From assembly GCA_023406985.1 (NCBI GenBank), contig JAEXTK010000101.1, positions 1 through 64,000 on the forward strand: 64,000 nt of DNA, written 5' to 3'. The notes under the pieces are model-generated. The model made no database searches and was not told the origin of the DNA. It saw only the letters and a program-made list of their open reading frames with translations. The stretch's first letter is position 1. Each line of letters begins with the position of its first letter. Of this stretch, positions 17,867 through 25,715 are shown piece after piece. This DNA is from Spirochaetota bacterium. Lineage in GTDB: Bacteria; Spirochaetota; Spirochaetia; Treponematales; Breznakiellaceae. Both the position numbers and the translations under genes were made by a program.

Positions 17867-18882
17867 TAGTAGTCCTCCGCCCAGCCGAAGAGCCGGTCGC
17901 TCTCCCGGATTTCCAGGGTTTCCCCCGAGTCCAGGACAACCCTGCCCGTGAAGAACCCGTAGGTGGCGAGACCCTTCATGGCCAGGAGGCCGAGGTCGGT
18001 GCCCGGCCGCTCCACGAAGGTGGGGTGGAGGATCAGGTTGACCCGATCGTCGTTGCTCGTGATGGCCAGGTCCTTCGTGAGGTCGGCCCCGTGCCGGTAC
18101 GCGACCTCGTCCAGGTGGTGGCCCACGCCGTCCAGGAAGAGCATGTTCTTGCTCGATTCGGTCCCGAATCCGTAGTCGAGATTGAAGCCGAAGGGGACGC
18201 CGCGGAGGCGGCCCGAGGCGGAACACCACTTCCATCGGTTCCTATAGGGGAAGACCGCGCGGGTCCAGTCGAGCACCCCGAAGGCGCGCTCCGCGCCGAG
18301 GACGACGCGTTCGTCGCCGACCTCCAGGACCGCGTCCTCCCGGAGGGGAAGGCAAACCATCTTAATCGCGTAGGCGAACCGCTTCGGGTCCCTGAACGGG
18401 ATCGCGTTGACCATCCGGTCCATCCCGGGATCGACGGTCAAGGTCGCCTTGAAGGAGACGGCCGCGCCGGACCCGGTCTCGGGAAATCCGCACTCGAGCG
18501 CGACCGAGGCTCCGTTTTGGGAGAAGCGCATGCAGCCTCGCGGCGAGGTTACTTCCAATGGGGCGTCGTAGCGCAGCGCGGGAGGGTTGCCGATGGAGCC
18601 GGCCGGGAGCAACTTGACGATGCTCCTGGCGACGGTCCGGTTCTCCTTGAACGAGGTGAAGCCGAACTGCGCGACGCCCGCGTACCCTATGTCGTAGATG
18701 TTGAGGATGACGCGGTAATCCTCGTCGTATAGTTCCCAGAAGTCCCAGGCCTTGACGGAGAGCTTTCCCGTCCGGATCCGGGAAGGGTCGTACCGGAAGA
18801 GGTCCGTGCGCGCCCAACCGGATACCGCCAATCGTCCCTCCGCGTCCAGGATATCGGTCGCCGCGACGATTTCCTTCTGCAT
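17854..18882 (-). CDS. DUF2804 family protein
   Basis: 342 residues from the ATG at 18882. Family signs are the N-terminal LDAEGRLAVSGWARTDLFRYD, KAWDFWELYDEDYRVILNIYDIGY as two matches, and the C-terminal GWAEDYYQRW. The domain is widespread in bacteria and has no known function; it looks like a beta-rich, lipocalin-like or glycan-related fold, but that is only an impression. No signal peptide is visible. No strong ribosome site precedes the start. It is convergent with the MFS gene and divergent from the Ntn hydrolase gene. Confidence 0.8.
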   Translation of the reverse strand: MQKEIVAATDILDAEGRLAVSGWARTDLFRYDPSRIRTGKLSVKAWDFWELYDEDYRVILNIYDIGYAGVAQFGFTSFKENRTVARSIVKLLPAGSIGNPPALRYDAPLEVTSPRGCMRFSQNGASVALECGFPETGSGAAVSFKATLTVDPGMDRMVNAIPFRDPKRFAYAIKMVCLPLREDAVLEVGDERVVLGAERAFGVLDWTRAVFPYRNRWKWCSASGRLRGVPFGFNLDYGFGTESSKNMLFLDGVGHHLDEVAYRHGADLTKDLAITSNDDRVNLILHPTFVERPGTDLGLLAMKGLATYGFFTGRVVLDSGETLEIRESDRLFGWAEDYYQRW

Positions 18883-19030
18883 GTTATCCAGCTCGATCGA
18901 AACCGTTCGTGTCTTGCTTCGATTACGACAACGGCTGTAGTGTATCCCGACCGTTTTTCGCGGGCAAGGAAAATGCGCGCGGCCCTCCGTCCCGCTTTCG
19001 GGGAAGGGCGGCGTCAGGGAGGAGGAGCGG

Positions 19031-19831
19031 ATGAGGAATCGACTCGCGATGGCGCTACTCGGGGCGGGGCTCGCGCTCCAGGGCGTTCCCGTCCAACCCT
19101 GCAGCATCTTTTCCTGCCGGACGGAGGCGGGGACCTTCTTCTGCGGCAACGAGGACTGGACGGCGACCGATCCCGCGTTCATGACCGTTCCGCCGCGGGA
19201 CGGGGCGTACGGCTACGTCGCCTTCGGGTGGGCGTCGTACCTCCCGGACTATGTCCAAGCCGGCATCAATTCGGAGGGGCTCTGCTTCGATTGGGCGGTG
19301 GTTCCGCCCCAGCGCTTCGTGTCCACCCCCGGCAAGAAACCCTTGCCGCTGGACGCGACCGTGGAGATCCTCAAGACCTGCGCGACCGTGGCGGAGGCGC
19401 TCGCCTTCATCGAGAAGAACGATTTCCCCAATCTCGCGAACGAACACCTGTTCCTGGCGGACCGGAAGGGCTCCTCCTGCGTCGTGGAGTACGTCCGCGG
19501 CCAGGTACGCATCGTCAAAGGAAGCGCTTACCTCGCCGCGACCAACTTCCACCTCACGGATACGTCGCTCGGATGGTATCCCTGCGAACGCTACGAGCGC
19601 ATAACGGCAGGTCTCTCCGGAGAGACCGGCAAGCTCGTGCCCGCGGATCTCGTCCGCCTCCTGGACGCGGCGCATCAGGAAGGCGCCTATCCGACGATCT
19701 ACTCCTACGTGTTCGACCTCTCGCGGATGAAGTTGACCGTCTTCTTCAGGCACGACTATACGCGGAGTAAGGAATACCTCGTGGCCGATCTGCTCGCTTC
19801 CGGCCGGACGGTCCGGATCGCCGCCCGCTGA
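19031..19831 (+). CDS. Exported Ntn-hydrolase (linear amide C-N hydrolase-like)
   Basis: 266 residues with GGAGGAG ribosome site. Signal peptide residues 1-23 (LAMALLGAGLALQGVPVQP), after which Cys24 becomes the N-terminal nucleophile: CSIFSC, followed by the conserved GNEDW. This is the arrangement of choloylglycine/penicillin V acylase and C45-type Ntn hydrolases, which use the free N-terminal Cys to cleave linear amide bonds. Further conserved patches are GINSEGLCFDWA, EHLFLADRKGSS and ATNFH. Export plus removal of the signal would mature the enzyme in the periplasm. The substrate (bile salt, N-acyl homoserine lactone, peptide) cannot be told. Confidence 0.82.
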   Translation: MRNRLAMALLGAGLALQGVPVQPCSIFSCRTEAGTFFCGNEDWTATDPAFMTVPPRDGAYGYVAFGWASYLPDYVQAGINSEGLCFDWAVVPPQRFVSTPGKKPLPLDATVEILKTCATVAEALAFIEKNDFPNLANEHLFLADRKGSSCVVEYVRGQVRIVKGSAYLAATNFHLTDTSLGWYPCERYERITAGLSGETGKLVPADLVRLLDAAHQEGAYPTIYSYVFDLSRMKLTVFFRHDYTRSKEYLVADLLASGRTVRIAAR

Positions 19832-19837
19832 AGAGGA

Positions 19838-20386
19838 TTATCGGGGCCGCGCGAGCGGCGCGATGCGGGCGAAACTCCCCGCGGTGACGGCGCAGCTTTC
19901 CTTGCGGAGGCGCGTCTCGGTGCCGTCCGCGAAGCGGACGGACCCGTCGCAGCGGCCCTCGCGGACGAGGTCCACGCCTTCGCAGGACCAACGGCCGCCC
20001 CATACCGGAAAGTCCTTTCCCCCGTAGGGAATCGCCGCGGGCAGCTGGGCGGATTCGGCGCGGAGCCGCATGACGGCCCGGCGCACGGGCCCCGCGTCCG
20101 CGGCCAGGGTGCCGCGCACGTCGCAGCCGTCATCGGAGGCGCGGATGCGGAGCTGCCGCGGCCCGACGCGATACGTCGCGCTTTCCGGATAGCGCTCGCG
20201 CATGAAGCGTTCGCCGTTCTCCGCGTTGACGTAGACCGCCGGCGGCAGGGCGGTCGAGCCTCCGAGCGCGATGAAACAGTCGAAGGTCCCGTGCGTCGGA
20301 CTGTGTATCCTGCACCATTCGAATTTTCCGGGTAGGTGGGCGAACGGGGAGAAGAACTCCCAAACCGCGTCGGTATCGATGTCCAT
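19838..20386 (-). CDS. Hypothetical protein, orphan
   Basis: 182 residues, no family recognised. It is soluble, mixed alpha/beta in appearance, with no signal peptide or membrane helix. Notable patches are GKFEWCRIHSPTHGTFDCFIAL as two stretches, AVYVNAENGERFMRERYP, FPVWGGRWSCEGVDLV. Cysteines occur at several sites without a metal-ligand pattern. Codon use matches the neighbours, which supports a real gene. It is convergent with the Ntn hydrolase, seven bases apart. A TAGCGT box ends seven bases before the ATG, another possible leaderless start, but with no convincing -35. Confidence 0.6.
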   Translation of the reverse strand: MDIDTDAVWEFFSPFAHLPGKFEWCRIHSPTHGTFDCFIALGGSTALPPAVYVNAENGERFMRERYPESATYRVGPRQLRIRASDDGCDVRGTLAADAGPVRRAVMRLRAESAQLPAAIPYGGKDFPVWGGRWSCEGVDLVREGRCDGSVRFADGTETRLRKESCAVTAGSFARIAPLARPR

Positions 20387-20509
20387 GGGGGCACGCTACC
20401 ACGGGCCGCGTGCGCGCGTCTGCGCCCCGCGGCGCCTTCCGTTTCCGAGGGGCCGCGGGAGGGGAACCGGCCCGGTCCGTAGACCGGTCCGGGTTTCCCG
20501 GTAGGATCG

Positions 20510-22234
20510 TTACTTCAGGGCGACCACGTTCGTTCCGGCGATGCGGCCGAAGACGATGGTGTCGGCGAGGGCGTTGCCGCCGAGGCGGTTCGTGCCGTGG
20601 ATGCCGCCGGTGACTTCGCCCGCGGCGAAGAGGCCGGGGATGACGTTTCCGTCCACGCCGATGACCTGGGCCTTGGTGTTGATCTTCACGCCGCCCATGG
20701 TGTGGTGGACGGTCGGGATACGGGGGCTCGCGTAGAACGGCGGCTTATCGAGCTTCTGCCCGAGGAGCTTCTTCCCGAGGGGATCGCTCTTGGCTTCGAC
20801 GCCGGCGTTGTACTCGTCGACGGTCTTGCGGAAGGCCGCGGGATCGACGCCGATCTGGACGGCGAGTTCCTCGATGGTGTTCGCGGTGAACGCGCTGCCC
20901 TGCTTCACGCACTGCTCGGCGGTCTGGTTGAAGCTGTTCTTCGTCTGGGGCGTCGGCATGGAGTGGGCGTCGCAGACGATGTACATGAGCTGGTCCTTCT
21001 GCTTGAGGAGGGCCTGGGTCATGACGTCGCGGCGTTCGGCCTCGGAAACGAAGCGCTGGCCGGCCTTGTTGATGTAGATGTAGTCTTCGACGTTGAAGCC
21101 GACCCAGCCGTCAAGCGCTCCCGACTTGGGATCGCCGAGGGGGAGCATCTGGATGTATTCCATACCGACGAGGGCCACGCCGATCTTCTCGGCCATGACG
21201 ATGCCGTCGCCCGTGGCGCCGGGGTGGTTCGTGGTGCCGAAGTTGGGGGTGAGGCGGGCATCGTATTTCTGGCGCATCTCCTTGTTCGCGGAGAAACCGC
21301 CGGAGGCGAGCACGACGCCCATCTTGGCCTGGTAGCGCGTGCGGACGCCGTTCTTGTCGGCGGCGATGACGGCGACGACGCGGCCGTTCTCCTTCACGAT
21401 CTGCTCTGCCTTGGTGTCAAGCAGGATCTTGACGCCGTTCTTGTCGGCGGCCGCCTTGAGCGTCTTGATGAAACCGGTGCCCAGCGGATCTTTCGCCGCA
21501 TGGCTGCGCGGCCAGAGGGCGCCGAGGACGGTGAAGACCTTGTCGTCGAACTGCATTCCCATGCTTTCGAGCCACACGAGCCCTTCGGGAGCCCCAGAGG
21601 TGAGCGTCTTCACGAGCTCCGGGTCGCCCTTGTTGTCGCCGCCGGCGAGGGTCTGCTCGTAGTGCTTCTGCGGCGAATCCTCGATGCCCTGCTTGGGCTG
21701 GCGGACCGGATCGGCCGCGTTGTACGCGCCGCCCGAGCGGATGGAGTTGCCGCCCAGCGCCGGCATCTTCTCAAGGAGGATGACCTTGGCTCCGGCCTTG
21801 GAGGCCTCCGTGGCGGCCGCGAGTCCCGCGTTGCCGCCGCCGATGACGATGACGTCGGCCTTGACCGTCTTGGAGACGGGGTAGACCGTCGCGCCCGCGA
21901 GGGCCTGCACGACGGCGGCCTTGATCGCCTCGCTCGTCTCGGACGCGCCGGAAATGGCGTCCACGTCGGCGCTCTGCTTCTTGACGATGGCGGCCGGGAT
22001 CTGCTGGACCGCGACGTCGGAGATGCCGGCCGTATCGACCGACTTCACTTCCACCGTCTTGATTTTCTTGCCCTTCACCGTAACGGTGACGGTCATCTCT
22101 CCGCCGTGGCTCTCGGCCTTCCCGACGTAAACGCCGTCCACGTAGGTCGGCTTGGCGGCCTTGTCGGCGGCGAAAAGATTTCCGACCGCGAAGATCGCGG
22201 CGACGGCCACTACGGCCATCAGCTTCTTAAGCAT
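20510..22234 (-). CDS. Secreted FMN-bind/FAD flavoprotein reductase (fumarate/urocanate reductase family)
   Basis: 574 residues from the ATG at 22234, with GAGGAGG ribosome site. Signal peptide (1-22, ending GNLFAA), FMN_bind domain (about 30-110) with SGASETSEA carrying the Ser/Thr for covalent FMN, then a FAD_binding_2/SdhA-type domain from about 125 (VIVIGGGNAGLAAATEASKAG, LLEKMPALGGNS) to the C-terminal GEVTGGIHGTNRLGGNALAD. This is the architecture of periplasmic fumarate, urocanate and methacrylate reductases, which use unsaturated acids as electron acceptors; no haem domain is present. The loop where fumarate reductases have the catalytic Gly-Arg reads Gly-Lys-Lys, so the acceptor may differ. 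Divergent from a TetR gene with a shared palindrome. Confidence 0.88.
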   Translation of the reverse strand: MLKKLMAVVAVAAIFAVGNLFAADKAAKPTYVDGVYVGKAESHGGEMTVTVTVKGKKIKTVEVKSVDTAGISDVAVQQIPAAIVKKQSADVDAISGASETSEAIKAAVVQALAGATVYPVSKTVKADVIVIGGGNAGLAAATEASKAGAKVILLEKMPALGGNSIRSGGAYNAADPVRQPKQGIEDSPQKHYEQTLAGGDNKGDPELVKTLTSGAPEGLVWLESMGMQFDDKVFTVLGALWPRSHAAKDPLGTGFIKTLKAAADKNGVKILLDTKAEQIVKENGRVVAVIAADKNGVRTRYQAKMGVVLASGGFSANKEMRQKYDARLTPNFGTTNHPGATGDGIVMAEKIGVALVGMEYIQMLPLGDPKSGALDGWVGFNVEDYIYINKAGQRFVSEAERRDVMTQALLKQKDQLMYIVCDAHSMPTPQTKNSFNQTAEQCVKQGSAFTANTIEELAVQIGVDPAAFRKTVDEYNAGVEAKSDPLGKKLLGQKLDKPPFYASPRIPTVHHTMGGVKINTKAQVIGVDGNVIPGLFAAGEVTGGIHGTNRLGGNALADTIVFGRIAGTNVVALK

Positions 22235-22293
22235 ACCTGTTCCTCCTCGGGTCCCGCTTTCCGGCCGGACCCAAATCGCGAAATAATGCACTA

Positions 22294-22322
22294 TTTGTAT
22301 CATGCTTTTTCTGCCGAATCAA
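22294..22322 (-). promoter_or_regulatory. Promoter of the flavoprotein reductase gene
   Basis: Minus strand: -35 TTGATT (22317-22322), 17-bp spacer, -10 TACAAA (22294-22299). The leader to the ATG at 22234 is about 52 nt and ends in a strong GAGGAGG. Confidence 0.6.
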
Positions 22323-22326
22323 TTCG
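22315..22326. promoter_or_regulatory. Candidate TetR operator over the reductase -35 box
   Basis: CGAAT-CA-ATTCG is a perfect 5-2-5 inverted repeat that fully overlaps the -35 box of the reductase promoter, in the gap between the reductase and the TetR gene. Related CGAA/CGATTC pieces follow up to 22338. A TetR dimer bound here would block the reductase promoter. Binding is inferred from position and symmetry only. Confidence 0.5.
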
Positions 22327-22377
22327 CCGAACCGATTCTGGATATAAAAAGATTGTATTCGGTCCCCTGCGGCTACT

Positions 22378-22406
22378 TTCGCAGCCGGGGCGTCCGCGGG
22401 TATACT
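22378..22406 (+). promoter_or_regulatory. Promoter of the tetR-like gene
   Basis: TTCGCA (22378-22383), 17-bp spacer, TATACT (22401-22406), giving a short leader of about 11 nt before the ATG at 22424. Confidence 0.5.
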
Positions 22407-22423
22407 CTCCGCACGGAGTCGGG

Positions 22424-23083
22424 ATGAAAAAAGCGGGGCCGAGCGGCCGGAAATTACGCGCGATCGAATCGAAAAGCCGGATCTACGAGGCCGCGATCGC
22501 GGTCATTACGGAGAAGGGATTCGAGGAAGCGAGCATCAAGGAAATCGTGTCCCGCGCCGGCGTCTCCGTCGGCGCCTTCTACCATCATTTCGCGTCCAAG
22601 GACGCCGTGCTCGAGGAGAATTTCAGGCTGGCCGACGAGCGCTTCGCCCACCTTACGTCGCAGGCCCGCGCGGGGGCAGGGGCCGCGAGTCCGCTCCCGG
22701 GCGAAGGTACGCCCGCCGAAGCGGGTACGCTCGTCGGAGCGACGGCGGCGGACCGGATCGTCGACTACATGGGGCGCTACGGCCGTTTCGTGGAGAAGGT
22801 GACGGGCCTGGACCTGTCCCGGCGCATCTACACGCCGCGCAACAAGCTCTTCGTGCGGAAGGGCCGGCCGATGCAGACCGTCCTCGCATCGCTCATCGCC
22901 GAGGGCGTCGCTTCGGGCGAGCTCACGACCGACCTCCCGAGCGAAACCGCGAGCGACTGGCTCTTCGTCGGCGCCCGCGGCGTCGCCTTCCACTGGTGCC
23001 TCATGGACGGGAAATTCGACCTCGAACATGCCATGCGCACCTACGCGCGGCGGGCCCTCAGGGCCCTGGAACCGCTCGCCTGA
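22424..23083 (+). CDS. TetR/AcrR family transcriptional regulator
   Basis: 219 residues. The N-terminal helix-turn-helix is standard: IYEAAIAVITEKGFEEASIKE, IVSRAGVSVGAFYHHFASKD (about residues 18-57). The C-terminal ligand domain has no recognised class. It is divergent from the flavoprotein reductase, and the shared gap contains a CGAAT-CA-ATTCG palindrome on the reductase -35 box, so it probably represses that gene and responds to its substrate or a related acid. Translation starts at the ATG at 22424 with a weak GGAG nearby. It is convergent with icd, twelve bases apart. Confidence 0.9.
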   Translation: MKKAGPSGRKLRAIESKSRIYEAAIAVITEKGFEEASIKEIVSRAGVSVGAFYHHFASKDAVLEENFRLADERFAHLTSQARAGAGAASPLPGEGTPAEAGTLVGATAADRIVDYMGRYGRFVEKVTGLDLSRRIYTPRNKLFVRKGRPMQTVLASLIAEGVASGELTTDLPSETASDWLFVGARGVAFHWCLMDGKFDLEHAMRTYARRALRALEPLA

Positions 23084-23095
23084 GGGCCGTCCCGG

Positions 23096-24298
23096 TCAGG
23101 AAAGCCGCTTCGCGATCGCGTCCACGAACTCCCAGGAGTCCAGGGACTTCCGGGGGGCGGGGTCGGCGATCTTGGCCAGGTCGGCGGTCATCTCGCCTTC
23201 CTGGATCGCGGCGATGGTGGCCCGCTCGAGCCGCGCGGCGAAGGCGGCGAGCTCCGGCGTCCCGTCGAGCTCGGCTCGCTTGGCCAAGGCTCCGGTCCAG
23301 GCGAAGATGAGGGCCACGGGATTCGTGCTCGTCTTCTCGCCCTTCTTCCAGCGGTAGAAGTGCTGCTGGACCGTGCCGTGGGCGGCCTCGTACTCGAAGG
23401 CGCCCGAGGGGGAGACGAGGACGCTCGTCATCATGGCGAGGCTGCCGGAGGCGCTCGCGATCATGTCGCTCATCACGTCGCCGTCGTAGTTCTTGCAGGC
23501 CCAGAGGAAGCCGCCCTCGCTCTTCACCACCCGGGCCACCGCGTCATCGATCAGGGTGTAGAAATAGGTGATGCCCGCGGCTTCTCCCCGCTCCTTGAAT
23601 TCCGTTTCCCATACGCGGCCGAAGATCTCCTTGAACCGTCCGTCGTAGGTCTTGGAGATGGTGTCCTTGGTGGCGAACCATACGTCGAGCTTCTCCTCGA
23701 GCGCGTAGAGGAAGCAGGCGCGCGCGAAGCTTTCTATAGAAGCATCGAGGTTGTGCATCCCTTGGACCACGCCGCTACCGTTCATGTCGGCGACGAGCAC
23801 CTTCTTTTGGCTGCCGTCGGCCGCGGTGTAGACGAGCTCCACCTTGCCGGGGCCGGGAACGGCCATCTCGGCGTTCTTGTAGACGTCGCCGTAGGCGTGG
23901 CGGCCGATGACGATGGGTTTCTTCCAGGTGGATACGGTGGCCTTGACGTTGGAGAGGACGATCGGCATGCGGAATACGGTGCCGTCCAGGATGGCGCGGA
24001 TCGTCGCGTTCGGGCTCGGGTGGAGGGCCTTGAGGTCGTATTCGACCTTGCGGGCCGCGTTGGAGGTGATGGTCGCGCACTTGACGCCGACGCCGAGGCG
24101 GAGGATGGCCCGCGCCGATTCGGCGGTGACCTCGTCGTCGGTGGCGTCGCGGTTCATGAGCCCGAGGTCGTAATATTCGGTCTTGAGGTCCACGAAGGGG
24201 TGGATGAGCTTTTCCTTCACGAGCGCCCAGAGGACGCGGGTCATCTCGTCCCCGTCGATTTCGACGATCGCCTTCTTCATCGATATCCGTGAAGCCAT
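23096..24298 (-). CDS. icd: Isocitrate dehydrogenase, eukaryotic-type (NADP family)
   Basis: 400 residues from the ATG at 24298, chosen because GGAGG sits nine bases upstream; an ATG at 24280 is possible. It oxidises isocitrate to 2-oxoglutarate. Family signs: VEIDGDEMTR, SPNATIRAIL, IGRHAYGDVYK, ATKDTISKTYDGRFKEIF, LIDDAVARVVKSEGGFLWA, KNYDGDVMSD, EAAHGTV. In human IDH1 the 2'-phosphate of NADP is held by Arg314 and His315 in GTVTRH; here the same place reads GTVQQH, so the Arg is Gln. NADP preference may therefore be altered. The upstream region has an inverted repeat shared with gltA. Confidence 0.94.
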   Translation of the reverse strand: MASRISMKKAIVEIDGDEMTRVLWALVKEKLIHPFVDLKTEYYDLGLMNRDATDDEVTAESARAILRLGVGVKCATITSNAARKVEYDLKALHPSPNATIRAILDGTVFRMPIVLSNVKATVSTWKKPIVIGRHAYGDVYKNAEMAVPGPGKVELVYTAADGSQKKVLVADMNGSGVVQGMHNLDASIESFARACFLYALEEKLDVWFATKDTISKTYDGRFKEIFGRVWETEFKERGEAAGITYFYTLIDDAVARVVKSEGGFLWACKNYDGDVMSDMIASASGSLAMMTSVLVSPSGAFEYEAAHGTVQQHFYRWKKGEKTSTNPVALIFAWTGALAKRAELDGTPELAAFAARLERATIAAIQEGEMTADLAKIADPAPRKSLDSWEFVDAIAKRLS

Positions 24299-24317
24299 TG
24301 GGTGAATCCTCCGATGT

Positions 24318-24331
24318 CGTATACGTATACG
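24318..24331. repeat. 14-bp perfect palindrome in the icd leader
   Basis: CGTATACGTATACG is its own reverse complement. It lies between the GCATA-NN-TATGC site and the icd ribosome-binding site, inside the expected mRNA leader. It may be a second operator half-site pair or an RNA element. Confidence 0.6.
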
Positions 24332-24339
24332 AAATAGTT

Positions 24340-24351
24340 GCATATGTATGC
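24340..24351. promoter_or_regulatory. Inverted repeat GCATA-TG-TATGC over the icd promoter, shared with gltA
   Basis: GCATA (24340-24344), TG, TATGC (24347-24351). Read toward icd it is TCGCATACATATGCA, and gltA has TCGCATATTTATGCA at 56320-56334, 13 of 15 identical. It covers the place where the icd -10 box should lie downstream of TTGACA (24369-24374, minus strand). A common regulator of both genes is the simplest reading. Confidence 0.65.
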
Positions 24352-24367
24352 GATGACGCGGCCGCCC

Positions 24368-24395
24368 TTGTCAACGCCCGATGTCATGATATAAT
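24368..24395 (+). promoter_or_regulatory. Promoter of the unknown gene at 24422
   Basis: TTGTCA (24368-24373), 16-bp spacer, perfect TATAAT (24390-24395). The transcript would start near 24402 with a 20-nt leader containing GGAGG before the ATG at 24422. Its -35 box overlaps that of icd on the other strand by five bases. Confidence 0.75.
24369..24374 (-). promoter_or_regulatory. Consensus -35 box of icd, overlapping that of the divergent gene
   Basis: Minus-strand TTGACA is a perfect -35. At 17-18 bp spacing the -10 would be GCATAC or CATACA, both weak and inside the inverted repeat. The same heptamer TTGTCAA supplies TTGTCA to the plus-strand promoter at 24368-24395. Confidence 0.55.
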
Positions 24396-24421
24396 GCGTC
24401 ATCCGCATCGGAGGATTCATC

Positions 24422-25672
24422 ATGAGGGCATCCGCATCGGACGTCACGCCGTCAGGCGTTTCGCCCACGGGCTCCGCGCCCGCCCAGCAGAAGGCAGCAG
24501 AGCCCATGAAGGACACCGGCACGCAGGAGCGTAAGCGTTGCCTCGACCTCCGCGCCAGGGTAGTCCTTGGCGATGCGGGCGTACGCTTTTTCGGCGCGCG
24601 TTCCACCACGCTCCACCGTTTCGATAGCCCCGACGGGGAAGGCCGCTACGGTTTCAGGCTCCGCACGGTCGACGTCCCGTGGCTGCGGCGCCTCCTCCTC
24701 TCCGGTTTCGTCGATAAGGCCGAATTCCCCGTCCGCGACGTCGGCTCGGTGAAGGACGACATCGGCGACCTCGCGCGCCTCGTGGTCTTCTCCATGCTCT
24801 ACGGACGTTTCCGGTCTTCCACCACCGCGCGCGCGGTGGATTCGGACGTCATCCGGCGGTGGAACCGCACCCATCCGCATCAGGCCTTGGACGCCCAGAA
24901 CGCGGTTTCCCCCGCGGAGCTGCGCCGCGCCCTGGAGCCCCGTGCCGAAGCCATCCGCGAGCTCAAGCGCGAGATCGCCCTTCCGGCGCTCCGAACGATC
25001 TCCATCGACGAGAAGCGGAGCCCCGACGACAAGAAGCGGCTCGCCCGGTTCTCCCAGGATCTGCTCAACAGCCTCGATCCGCTCGTCTTCTTCGTACTGC
25101 TCGGGAGCCCTCCGGACGCCCGGCGCGCGATAGAGGAAGATATCGGCAAGGAACTCGTTTCCGCGATGGACAAGGTGGATTTGGCGGATTACCTCGCCCT
25201 CATGGTGCTGGAACTCATGAGCGCCGCCGAGCGATCGACCCTGATCGACCTCGTGGGCGCCGGCGTACCGGCCTCGGAACTGCGAGCCCAGCTGGAGGAT
25301 CCGGCCAAGCGCCACGAACTCCTGTCCAAACTCCCGAACGGGCTCGCCTCCGCGATGGTCTGGTCGCTCGCCCGCCGCTGGTCCCTCGGCCGTTGGCGGT
25401 ACCGGCTCCGGCTCGGGCTCTACGACGGTTCCAGTTCCTATGAAGACTCCAAGCGGCTCTTCGAGGAACGCGGCCGCCTATCGGTGGGCGACCGGAGCCT
25501 CAAGGAATTCTACGAGACCGGTACCGGACCGTACGGCGACGATGGCCTCGGTTGGTACTACCTCTCCTTCATCGGCGAGGCCTGCGAGAGCATGGGCGTC
25601 GGCTTCGAGGCCTCCGTCCGCGAGCGGAGCGGCAGCGGGACCGCGGCCGTGAATCTGGTCTTCGTGTTCTAA
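24422..25672 (+). CDS. Hypothetical protein, soluble, no family recognised
   Basis: 416 residues. The start has a good ribosome site (GGAGGATTCATC) and a strong promoter, and codon use matches the neighbours, so the gene is real. The first 35 residues are low-complexity (Ser/Ala/Pro/Gly). The middle (about 110-300) is predicted mostly helical and charged, for example LKREIALPALRTISIDEKRS, DPLVFFVLLGSPPDARRAIEE and DYLALMVLELMSAAERSTLIDL. The C-terminal part has GWYYLSFIGEACESMGVGF. No signal peptide or clear membrane helix is seen. It is divergent from icd with a shared -35 region. I can assign no function. Confidence 0.7.
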   Translation: MRASASDVTPSGVSPTGSAPAQQKAAEPMKDTGTQERKRCLDLRARVVLGDAGVRFFGARSTTLHRFDSPDGEGRYGFRLRTVDVPWLRRLLLSGFVDKAEFPVRDVGSVKDDIGDLARLVVFSMLYGRFRSSTTARAVDSDVIRRWNRTHPHQALDAQNAVSPAELRRALEPRAEAIRELKREIALPALRTISIDEKRSPDDKKRLARFSQDLLNSLDPLVFFVLLGSPPDARRAIEEDIGKELVSAMDKVDLADYLALMVLELMSAAERSTLIDLVGAGVPASELRAQLEDPAKRHELLSKLPNGLASAMVWSLARRWSLGRWRYRLRLGLYDGSSSYEDSKRLFEERGRLSVGDRSLKEFYETGTGPYGDDGLGWYYLSFIGEACESMGVGFEASVRERSGSGTAAVNLVFVF

Positions 25673-25679
25673 AGGTCCC

Positions 25680-25708
25680 TTGCGCCCACCCTCTCTTTGC
25701 GATACAAC
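25680..25708 (+). promoter_or_regulatory. Candidate promoter of aguA, leaderless layout
   Basis: TTGCGC (25680-25685), 17-bp spacer, TACAAC (25703-25708). The GTG start of aguA at 25716 lies eight bases after the -10, with no ribosome-binding site. The box scores are modest. Confidence 0.45.
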
Positions 25709-25715
25709 GAATTCC

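Noticed and set aside
20597..22420. A long open frame on the plus strand opposite the flavoprotein reductase
   Set aside because: It is the antisense of a clear FMN_bind/FAD protein and is Gly/Ala/Arg/Asp-rich low-complexity, as expected for opposite-strand frames in high-G+C DNA. Only its last 660 bases, the TetR gene, are real.
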